The notes under the pieces were generated by a model. That model saw only the letters and a list, made by a program, of their open reading frames with translations. It searched no databases and had not been told where the DNA came from. The position numbers were made by a program, and so were the translations under genes. A DNA stretch of 37,039 bases from Deltaproteobacteria bacterium (GTDB taxonomy: Bacteria > Desulfobacterota > GWC2-55-46 > DRME01), in assembly GCA_011375175.1 (NCBI GenBank), contig DRME01000127.1, forward strand, positions 1 to 37,039. The letters run 5' to 3'. Below are positions 14,174 through 20,992 of this stretch, piece by piece. Numbering within the stretch: the first letter of the stretch is position 1; every line of letters begins with the position of its first letter.

Positions 14174-15640
14174 TCAAGGGGTTCCCGGTCCGCCCGCTCC
14201 CCTTATGAGCACGCCGGCCTTCTCGTAGCGCACGTCGGCGCCATCCCTGACGAGCACGCCGTTTATGAGCACGTACTCTATACCCTCGGAGTAGCTCATG
14301 GGGCGCTCCACCGTCGCCCGGTCGCGGATTCGCGCCGCGTCGAAGACGACTATGTCGGCGTCCATGCCGACGCGAAGCCTCCCCTTGCGCTTCATGCGGG
14401 GGGCCACGCCCTCGAGCAGCCTCGCGGGCTCTACGGTCATCTTTGAAAGGGCCTCCATCAGGGTGAGCGCCCCCTTCTCCCTCACATAGACGCCGATGGT
14501 GCGTGAAAAGCAGCCCGCGCCCCTGGGGTGAGAGTTGCCGTTGCTCTTTATGAGGCCGTCCGAGCCTATCATGACCCAGGGGGCGGCAAGGGCCCTGAGC
14601 ACGTCGGCCTCGGGTATGGCGTAGGCCACGGCCAGCTTGTCGGAGCGGCGGTAGCGCCTGAAGCTATCCTCGTCGAGGCGCTCGCCGCTGCCCGATATCT
14701 GGAGGTCTCCGTAGTCGATGCGGAAGCGCCTGCGCCAGCCCGGGTCGAAACGGGCGCTCGAAAGGTAGGTGGCCCAGTAGGTGTAGGGGTAGACACATGC
14801 CGTCACGTCGAGTCCATCGGCCCTGGCCGCCTCTATCTGGGCCGCCGTCTCGTCCATGGTGAAGGTGCCGCCCGTGCTCGTTATGTGGTGGATGTGGACC
14901 GAGGCTCCGGTGTCGCGGGCAAGGCGCAGGGCCTCGGCCACGGCCTCGCGGTTCGTGCCCGGAGGGTCGGGGTCCGAGTAGCGAAGGTGCATGAAGCAGG
15001 GGGCCTTGTAGCGGGCCGCCACGGCGCAGAGGGGCCGTATCTCCTCGTACGTCGCCCCGGGCGTGTATTCGAGGCTGAAGGAGACGCCCAGGGCTCCGGC
15101 CGCCATGGCGGCCTCGACCTTCTCGACCATGCGGGCCGTCTGGGCGGCCGTGGCCGCCGTGTAGCGGTCGGGAACACCCACGGCCGAGCGCAGGAAGTGG
15201 TGGCTCACGGCGCTCCCGTAGTTCAGCATCTGCCCGCCGCGCCCCTTTTCGGCGGCCCAGATGCCGAAGTCTATGGTGCCGCCGTGGAGCGTGAGGCTCG
15301 TGGTCACGCCGTCGGCCGCCTTGAAGAGGCTCATCGTGTAGTAGGGACCGTAGGACTGGATGTCGATGAAGCCGGGGGCCACCACAAGCCCCGCCGCATC
15401 GAGCACCCTGCGCCCCCGCAGCGGACCCTTGCTCAGCGCCGCCACGACCCCATCCCTTATGCCCACGTCGAGCTCTTCCACAAGGCCGCTCTCCGGGTCC
15501 ATTACCGTGCCGCCCGAGATGACCGTGTCATAGAGGGGCGCGTCCTCATCGGCGACGGCCGCCGTAAAGAGGGCGGGCGCCGAGAGGAGGAGGGCGAACA
15601 GCGTTGCGAGAAGACGACGCTCCGGTGGCGCGCTGATCAT
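14174..15640 (-). CDS. Exported amidohydrolase, D-aminoacylase-like, altered metal site
   Basis: This 488-aa protein has a signal peptide (ending near AAVADEDAP) and an amidohydrolase TIM barrel related to N-acyl-D-amino-acid deacylases. VISGGTVMDPESGLVEELDVGI and the C-terminal GMDADIVVFD form the flanking beta sandwich. The strand-1 metal motif HxH is replaced: APGFIDIQSYG has Gln and Tyr where DVHTH-type motifs have His. Later ligand positions remain as FMHLRYSD, VHIHHITS and the catalytic Asp in IGSDGLI. It may bind one metal only, or act on another substrate. GGGAG lies 7 nt before ATG15640; longer frames run antisense through the HD-GYP gene. Confidence 0.85.
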   Translation of the reverse strand: MISAPPERRLLATLFALLLSAPALFTAAVADEDAPLYDTVISGGTVMDPESGLVEELDVGIRDGVVAALSKGPLRGRRVLDAAGLVVAPGFIDIQSYGPYYTMSLFKAADGVTTSLTLHGGTIDFGIWAAEKGRGGQMLNYGSAVSHHFLRSAVGVPDRYTAATAAQTARMVEKVEAAMAAGALGVSFSLEYTPGATYEEIRPLCAVAARYKAPCFMHLRYSDPDPPGTNREAVAEALRLARDTGASVHIHHITSTGGTFTMDETAAQIEAARADGLDVTACVYPYTYWATYLSSARFDPGWRRRFRIDYGDLQISGSGERLDEDSFRRYRRSDKLAVAYAIPEADVLRALAAPWVMIGSDGLIKSNGNSHPRGAGCFSRTIGVYVREKGALTLMEALSKMTVEPARLLEGVAPRMKRKGRLRVGMDADIVVFDAARIRDRATVERPMSYSEGIEYVLINGVLVRDGADVRYEKAGVLIRGAGGPGTP

Positions 15641-15654
15641 GAGAGTTCTCCCTT

Positions 15655-15672
15655 CATATGGCCGATCATATG
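15655..15672. promoter_or_regulatory. Paired CATATG palindromes in a divergent gap
   Basis: CATATG occurs at 15655-15660 and 15667-15672, 6 bp apart, 15 bp before the amidohydrolase start. The spacing of 12 bp suits a dimeric regulator, but this could be chance. Confidence 0.3.
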
Positions 15673-15803
15673 ACGGCGGGGCTTCCCCTTTCAAGCGCTC
15701 TTTCCTCCCTGTCCCCCCGTAGCGGTAAAGACCTCCGCTCTTTCGCCGAAGATAGTAGAGAGGAGACGGCCCCGCCGGGCCGCAAAAGCAGGAGGAAGAT
15801 GCG

Positions 15804-17021
15804 GTGAAGAAGATACCCCTGAGTGAACTGAAGGTGGGCATGTACGTGACCGCCATGGACAGCGACGACGACTCCGTCGCGCCGGCGCGCAGCCGCAACC
15901 TCCTCATACGCAGCCAGGCCGACATCGACGCCCTGGAGGCCCAGGGGCTGGTCCACATATACGTCGAGTCCGTCATAGACGAAGAGAGCCTCGACATGGC
16001 GGTCCTCGTCGGCGAGGAAGAAGAGCCGGCGGTCATGGAAGACGCCCTGGCCGCCGCCGAGCCCGCCCGCAGCGAACCAGAGATCATCGACACGGCGCCC
16101 TTCGAGGAGGAGATAGAGACGGCCCGCACCATAAGGGAAGAGGCCGTGGGCCTGGTGAGGGAGTTCATGGAGGAGGCCAGGTCGGGGCGGGCCATAGACA
16201 CCTACAAGGTGCAGCTCACCGTGGAGGACATGGTGGACAGCATCTTCCGCAACCACGCGGCGCTGACGAGCCTTGCAAGGCTGAAGAGCTTCGACGAGTA
16301 CACCTTCGTCCACTCGGTGAACGTGGCCATCCTCGCCATATCGGTGGGCCGGTACGCCGACCTCTCCCGCTACGAGATATTCGAGCTCGGCATGGGGGCG
16401 ATCCTCCACGACATCGGCAAGACACGGCTTCCCGAAAGGCTGCTCAACAAGCCGACCATACTGAACGACGAAGAATTCAGGGAGATGAAGCGCCACCCCG
16501 AGCTCGGCGTCGAGCTGCTCGAGGCGTCCAAGGACATAACCGAGACGGCCCTCGACGTGGCCAACCACCATCACGAGCGCCACAACGGCAGCGGCTACCC
16601 CGGAAACCTCAGGGGCGACGACATCCACCCCTTCACCCGCATCGTCTCGGTGGCCGACGTCTACGACGCCATGACGAGCAAGCGTGTCTACCAGCGGCGC
16701 TACACCCCCCACGAAACCCTGCGCACCATGTTCAGAAACAGGGGCAAACACTTCGATCCCGAGACGGTGGACACGCTGGTGCGGTGCCTGGGCATCTTCC
16801 CCATAGGCAGCCTCGTGACGCTCAACACCGGCGAGATAGCCATGGTGAAGTCCTTCGACCGCCGCGAGATGCTGCGGCCCCGCGTCATCATACTCTACGA
16901 CATGGACTGGAAGCCGCTTCTGAGCCGCCGCGAGGTGGACCTTCGCAAAAGAGACGACCTGCGCATAACGGGGTTCGTCGATCCTGGCCAGTTCGGCTTC
17001 AACGTGGACGACATCCTCTGA
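15804..17021 (+). CDS. HD-GYP domain cyclic-di-GMP phosphodiesterase with DUF3391
   Basis: This 405-aa protein has an N-terminal DUF3391-like region (about 1-135, starting with IPLSELKVGMYVTAMD) with an acidic linker, then an HD-GYP domain (about 145-340). Metal and substrate residues are His170, His202-Asp203 in LHDIGK, His231, the HHHERHNGSGYP stretch (256-266) and Asp285. The GYP motif is intact, so c-di-GMP hydrolysis is expected. The C-terminal region (about 345-405) carries no recognised domain. GGAGGAAG lies 6 nt before GTG15804. It is divergent from the amidohydrolase and convergent with the sugar ABC genes. Confidence 0.93.
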   Translation: MKKIPLSELKVGMYVTAMDSDDDSVAPARSRNLLIRSQADIDALEAQGLVHIYVESVIDEESLDMAVLVGEEEEPAVMEDALAAAEPARSEPEIIDTAPFEEEIETARTIREEAVGLVREFMEEARSGRAIDTYKVQLTVEDMVDSIFRNHAALTSLARLKSFDEYTFVHSVNVAILAISVGRYADLSRYEIFELGMGAILHDIGKTRLPERLLNKPTILNDEEFREMKRHPELGVELLEASKDITETALDVANHHHERHNGSGYPGNLRGDDIHPFTRIVSVADVYDAMTSKRVYQRRYTPHETLRTMFRNRGKHFDPETVDTLVRCLGIFPIGSLVTLNTGEIAMVKSFDRREMLRPRVIILYDMDWKPLLSRREVDLRKRDDLRITGFVDPGQFGFNVDDIL

Positions 17022-17032
17022 GCCCTCCCTTC

Positions 17033-17054
17033 CCGCGGGCCTCTGCGCCCGCGG
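17033..17054. terminator. Bidirectional hairpin between convergent genes
   Basis: CCGCGGGC (17033-17040) pairs with GCCCGCGG (17047-17054) around CTCTGC. It sits in the 36-bp gap between the HD-GYP and permease stops and lacks a T-run. Confidence 0.55.
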
Positions 17055-17057
17055 CGT

Positions 17058-17882
17058 TCAACCCTTCACCGAGCCGGCCGTGAGTCCCCTTATAATCCTG
17101 CGCTGGAAGGCCAGCACCACGGCGACGAGCGGCAGCGTGGCCACCACCGAGGCCGCAGCTATCTCGCCCCAGGGCATGGTGAACTCGCCGGGAAAGAGCG
17201 CGATGCCCACGGGCAGGGTCTGCATGGCCGGGTCGGTCATGATGAGCAGCGCGAAGAAGAACTCGTTCCATGCGTAGATGAAGACGAGTATGGAGGCCGT
17301 GAAGACGCCCGGCGCCGAGAGCGGCAGCACGACCCGCACGAGCGCCCCCAGGCGCGTACAGCCGTCCATGAGCGCCGCCCGCTCGAGCTCCCGGGGAAAA
17401 TCGCGGAAAAAGGCCGCCATGAGCCACACGGCAAGGGGCAGCGTGAGCGAGACGTAGGGAACGACGAGCCCCTGGTAGGTGTTGAGCCATCCCGCCCACC
17501 GCAGGATGCGCCATACCGGTCCGGCTATCGATATCTGGGGGAACATGGAGACGGCGAGCACGAGAGCGAAGAGCAGGCGCCGCCCCTTCATGGAGGTGCG
17601 CGCGAAGGCGTAGCCCGCAAGGACGGCCGCGGTCATTGAGAGAGCCGTCGTCGATGCGGCCACCACGACGCTGTTCGCCAGATAGGCGCCGAGGTCCCGC
17701 GAGCCGAAGACCGACACGTAGGAGCGGAGCGAGAAGTCGGGCACGATGGAGGGCGGTATGGCCGTCACCTCGCCCGCGCTCTTGAGCGAGGTCAGAAGGA
17801 ACCATACGAAGGGAAAGAGGCTCAGCGCCGCAAGCGCGAGCGCAAGGGCGGCGAAGGCCGATCTCGATAGCGCGCCCCTCAC
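17058..17882 (-). CDS. Sugar ABC transporter permease, MalG type
   Basis: This 274-aa inner-membrane permease has six predicted helices and the ATPase-contact EAA loop LERAALMDGCTRLGALVRVV. LKSAGEVTAIPPSIVPDFS before the first periplasmic helix is typical of the CUT1/MalG group. Its GTG start (17882) overlaps the MalF-type stop by 4 nt (GTGA), so the two are coupled. The longer reading frame upstream is the wrong frame of the MalF gene. Substrate is unknown; no ATPase gene of this system lies nearby, so a shared MsmX/UgpC-like ATPase is presumed. Confidence 0.92.
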   Translation of the reverse strand: MRGALSRSAFAALALALAALSLFPFVWFLLTSLKSAGEVTAIPPSIVPDFSLRSYVSVFGSRDLGAYLANSVVVAASTTALSMTAAVLAGYAFARTSMKGRRLLFALVLAVSMFPQISIAGPVWRILRWAGWLNTYQGLVVPYVSLTLPLAVWLMAAFFRDFPRELERAALMDGCTRLGALVRVVLPLSAPGVFTASILVFIYAWNEFFFALLIMTDPAMQTLPVGIALFPGEFTMPWGEIAAASVVATLPLVAVVLAFQRRIIRGLTAGSVKG

Positions 17883-18787
17883 GGGCGGCGCTCCCCGGAG
17901 AGCGCCGCCGGGGCGACGAACCGCACGTAGAAGAGCGAGACGAGCAGTATGACCACGAATATGAAGGTCGACACGGCCGAGCCGTAGCCCATGTCCCCGT
18001 AGGCGAAGAGCTGCTTGTAGCCGTAGAACTGGAGCACGCTCGTCGAGTCGGCCGGCCCTCCCTGGGTCATGACGAAGACGAGGTCGAAGACCCGGAAGGC
18101 GTCGATGGTGCGGAAGAGCAGCGCCACGAGGAGCGCCGGGCGCAGCAGCGGAAGCGTTATGAGCCTGAAGCGCCGCCACGGTCCGGCACCGTCGAGCGCC
18201 GCGGCCCTGTAGAGGTCGTCGTCGATGGCCTGAAGCCCCGCAAGGATTATGAGGGCCGCAAAGGACGAGGTCTTCCATATGTCGGCTATCATGACGGCCG
18301 CAAGGGCGCTCGCCGGGTCGGCGAGCCAGGCCCGGTAGAGCTCGGTGGAGGGACCGTAGAGGACGTAGTTCACGAAGCCGTAGCGGTCGTTGAAGAGCAG
18401 GCGCCACATCTGGGAGGCCACCACCGTGGGCAGGGCCCACGGCACGAGCACGGCGGCCCGGAATATGCCGCGCCAGCGGAAGGACTCGTTCATCACCAGC
18501 GCCGTGACGAGCCCCGCCCCAAGCTCGACGGCCGTGGTGACGGCGACGAAGATAAGCGTCACGGCCAGCGAAGACCACATGGCGCCGTCACGCCACAAAA
18601 GGACGTAGTTTTCAAGCCCCACGAAGTCCTCGCCGAGCCACGGCATGGTGAGCACCATCCTGTGCAGACTCAGCCGGACCGTTTCGAGCGCCGGATAGAG
18701 GGCGAAGACGGCGAGCATCAGGAGCGCGGGCGCCGCCAGAAGGTAACCGAACGCGCTATCCGAAGAAGACCTCCGCAGGGACGTCAC
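17879..18787 (-). CDS. Sugar ABC transporter permease, MalF type
   Basis: This 302-aa permease has six predicted helices, and the EAA loop LYRAAALDGAGPWRRFRLIT contacts the ATPase. FGYLLAAPALLMLAVFALYP is the first helix. It pairs with the MalG-type protein to form the channel. The start is uncertain: GTG18787 directly follows GGGGAG with almost no spacing, but it lies only 14 nt after the binding-protein stop, so reinitiation is plausible. Confidence 0.92.
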   Translation of the reverse strand: MTSLRRSSSDSAFGYLLAAPALLMLAVFALYPALETVRLSLHRMVLTMPWLGEDFVGLENYVLLWRDGAMWSSLAVTLIFVAVTTAVELGAGLVTALVMNESFRWRGIFRAAVLVPWALPTVVASQMWRLLFNDRYGFVNYVLYGPSTELYRAWLADPASALAAVMIADIWKTSSFAALIILAGLQAIDDDLYRAAALDGAGPWRRFRLITLPLLRPALLVALLFRTIDAFRVFDLVFVMTQGGPADSTSVLQFYGYKQLFAYGDMGYGSAVSTFIFVVILLVSLFYVRFVAPAALSGERRP

Positions 18788-18801
18788 CTCCCCTCGTACC
18801 G

Positions 18802-20148
18802 TCAGGGCGGGAAACTTCCGGAAAAAGACGCGCCGGCGCTGTTCCCTCCATAACCGTATCTCGCGGCCAGTGCGGCCGTCTCTTCATCGGCCCTCCGCGC
18901 AAGGGAGGCGATGTCGCTTCGCCGGTCCGAGAGCGCGCTGCTGAAGTATTTCTGGAGGATGTGAGAGAGCGCCGTGTAGTAGGGCGTCCTCGGTCTCGGC
19001 GAGGCGTTCTCGAAGACTTCCCGCAGGGCGGCGAAATGGGGGTTGCGCTCCAGCACCTCGGGGTCCGCGTAGAGGCTCCGTCTCGCGGGCGGCACACCGG
19101 CCCTCAGGGCGAAGAACTTCTGCATGCGCTCTCCGGTCATGAACTCGACGAACCGCCAGGCAAGCTCCACGTTCCTCGAGAAGCTGCTCACGGCCATGTG
19201 CCAGCCGCCGAGGGCGGCGACGGCCCCGCCGTCCTCGAAGGCCGGGAGCGGCGCCACCCCCACCTTTCCGGCCACCTTCGACCTGGCGGGGTTGTTCGCC
19301 GCCTCCCAGGCGTAAGGCCAGTTGCGGTGGAAGACGGCCCCTCCCTGAATGAAGAGGTCAAGGGATTCGGGCTCCTGGTAGGCGAGCACCCCGCGCGGCG
19401 CCGCCCTCCCCACGAGCTCGTCCCTTGCAAAGCGGACGGCCTCTACGGCCCGCGGGGCCGAGAGAAAGGTCCTCCCGCTCGCCGCGTCGAAGAGACGGGC
19501 GCCGCCGGAGAGGATGATCTCCTGCATGTTGCAGACGAGACCCTCGTACTGCTTGAACTGGGCCGAATAGCCGTAGAGGTCGGGGTCCTTCTCGCCGGCC
19601 CTTATGGCTTCGGCCTGGCGCACGAGCTCCGGCCACGTGCGCGGCGGCTCGAAGCCGTAGCGCCGGAGCAGGTCCTTTCGGTAGTAGAGCAGCCCGCCCG
19701 AGATGTAGAGCGGCACGCCGTAGATCCCGCCCCTGTAAGTGTCGGCCTCGACGGCGGCCTCGAAGAAAGGGGCGCGCCTGTCCGGCGTGAAGAACTCGTC
19801 GAGACGGAGGGCCCAGCCGGCCGAGGCGAACTCATGGGGCCAGACCACGTCCATCAGGAACACATCCACCGAAGGGTCGCGGTTTTTCAGCTTCTGGGCG
19901 AGCAGGTCGTGGTATACGGTCGAGGAGTGGGGGGCTATCTCGCGCACTACGCGCACCCCGGGATTCTCCCGCTCGAAGAGCGCTATGGCCTCGTCCCATA
20001 CCTCGGGCTGGTTGGGCTTCCACGAGACGAAACGAAGAAGCCGCGCGCCGTCCTCTCCCTCTGTGCAGCCGGCGGCCGCGATGAGCACGGACAGCGCCGG
20101 GACGAGGAGAGCGGCCCACTGGAAGACCGCCCGCATGGCGCAACTCAC
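18802..20148 (-). CDS. Extracellular solute-binding lipoprotein, family 1 (sugar type)
   Basis: This 448-aa protein begins with a lipoprotein signal ending in LIAAAGC (Cys28), then a family 1 binding fold: ALFERENPGVRVVREIAP, VDVFLMDVVWPHEFASAGW, GGIYGVPLYISGGLLYYRKDL and GGWHMAVSSFS are characteristic. It would capture a sugar or polyol in the periplasm for the two permeases that follow. GTG20148 is chosen because GGAGG lies 8 nt upstream; ATG20136 is the alternative. The open frame continuing to 20301 passes through family B copy B3 and is not taken as coding. Confidence 0.92.
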   Translation of the reverse strand: MSCAMRAVFQWAALLVPALSVLIAAAGCTEGEDGARLLRFVSWKPNQPEVWDEAIALFERENPGVRVVREIAPHSSTVYHDLLAQKLKNRDPSVDVFLMDVVWPHEFASAGWALRLDEFFTPDRRAPFFEAAVEADTYRGGIYGVPLYISGGLLYYRKDLLRRYGFEPPRTWPELVRQAEAIRAGEKDPDLYGYSAQFKQYEGLVCNMQEIILSGGARLFDAASGRTFLSAPRAVEAVRFARDELVGRAAPRGVLAYQEPESLDLFIQGGAVFHRNWPYAWEAANNPARSKVAGKVGVAPLPAFEDGGAVAALGGWHMAVSSFSRNVELAWRFVEFMTGERMQKFFALRAGVPPARRSLYADPEVLERNPHFAALREVFENASPRPRTPYYTALSHILQKYFSSALSDRRSDIASLARRADEETAALAARYGYGGNSAGASFSGSFPP

Positions 20149-20211
20149 AGGCCTCACCTCCGGGCCGCCGGACCGGAGCAGACTCCGGGGGAAACTTCCC
20201 GTGTTTTTCAT

Positions 20212-20288
20212 GGCGGTCCCCGGGAGGTTCGGCCCGCGCCAGGCGGGTCCTGTTACGCCTTTGCGGCCCGAACCTCCCGGGGACCGCC
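20212..20288. repeat. Family B hairpin repeat, copy B3
   Basis: GGCGGTCCCCGGGAGGTTCG pairs with the 3' arm ending GACCGCC at 20288, with one internal mismatch. The inner stem is AGGCG/CGCCT where B1 has GGGCG/CGCCC, a compensated G-C to A-T change. It lies 64 nt upstream of the binding-protein start at 20148. A short GGGGGAAACTTCCC remnant of family A adjoins at about 20186-20200. Confidence 0.87.
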
Positions 20289-20343
20289 CCGCGGAATGCA
20301 CCGCAGCTCTGAGAGCAAATAAGAGGCAGGCTCCGATTCATTA

Positions 20344-20416
20344 CCATGAGGGAACCTTGTTGTAAAGGGTCATGGGCCCACGGTTCCCTCAGTGCAATAA
20401 ATCAGAGTTTCCCCTG
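20344..20416. repeat. Family A fragment near infA
   Basis: CATGAGGGAACC and GGTTCCCTCAG form a worn arm hairpin that runs directly into the right boundary GCAATAAATCAGAG; the central hairpin is absent. It lies just after the infA stop. Confidence 0.75.
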
Positions 20417-20418
20417 GA

Positions 20419-20649
20419 TCAGCGTCCCTGAGTGAGCGAGACTATGCGGCCCCGCGTGAGGTCGTAGCACGACATCTCGACCTTGACGTCCACGCCGGGG
20501 AAGAGGTGGCGCGTTATGCGCCGCGAACGGCCGGCCACCCTCGCGAGCACCTGCTCGCCGTTTGCGAGCCTGACGGTATAGAAACTGTTGCCCTTGCTCT
20601 TCTCTATCGTGCCCTCTGTGACGACGAGGTCTTCTTTTCCCTGTTTCAT
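20419..20649 (-). CDS. infA: Translation initiation factor IF-1
   Basis: This 76-aa S1/OB-fold protein is of the IF-1 type, which binds the 30S A site during initiation. VTEGTIEKSKGNSFYTVRLA, RRITRHLFPGVDVKVEMSCY and DLTRGRIV align well with IF-1, and the length is close to the usual 72. GGAGG lies 9 nt before ATG20649; the longer frame to 20739 runs through two leader hairpins and is rejected. It stands alone, not beside ribosomal protein genes, so it could be a second copy. Confidence 0.88.
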   Translation of the reverse strand: MKQGKEDLVVTEGTIEKSKGNSFYTVRLANGEQVLARVAGRSRRITRHLFPGVDVKVEMSCYDLTRGRIVSLTQGR

Positions 20650-20685
20650 CGCCGCTGTCCTCCGTTGTCGCCGCCTTGCGGACCC

Positions 20686-20728
20686 TTCGCAGCTCGCTGC
20701 GAAAAAGACCCGGCTCACCTTAGCCGGG
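20686..20728 (-). terminator. Leader terminator/attenuator of infA
   Basis: Read on the minus strand, CCCGGCT (20728-20722) pairs with AGCCGGG (20715-20709) around AAGGTG and is followed by TCTTTTT, an intrinsic terminator about 60 nt before the infA ATG. A second hairpin TTCGCAG-CGAG-CTGCGAA (20703-20686) overlaps the end of the T-run. No minus-strand gene lies upstream, so its place in the leader suggests attenuation. Confidence 0.6.
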
Positions 20729-20756
20729 CTCTTCTCCATCGGCGATCACTGCGCTC

Positions 20757-20785
20757 ATGTTAACAGAGTCGCCCGAGATTTGCAA
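20757..20785 (-). promoter_or_regulatory. Candidate sigma-70 promoter for infA
   Basis: On the minus strand, TTGCAA (20785-20780) and TAACAT (20762-20757) are 17 bp apart, four of six matches each. Transcription would begin near 20750. From 20786 to 20992 I see no gene or clear signal. Confidence 0.45.
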
Positions 20786-20992
20786 GCTTCTCTACGGACT
20801 TTCACGGCCGGGGAGGGCCGGCGCAACCAGGGGGGCGAAAGGGACACCCCTGCGGCAAGGCACCCCGCCGGTCAACACCCTTGACCGGGACCCTCCGGCC
20901 ATGTTACCGTTCTTCCTCGACAATGCGCGTTCGCCGGGGAGGAAGCCCAGAGAGCCCTCCCCCGCAACTTCACCGAAACGTCCCGGGGTCTG

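Noticed and set aside
20709-20728. infA leader hairpin as a second ANTAR target
   Set aside because: Its loop fits A1/G4, but there is no paired second hexaloop and the hairpin is itself the terminator; a chance match (about one in sixteen) is likely.
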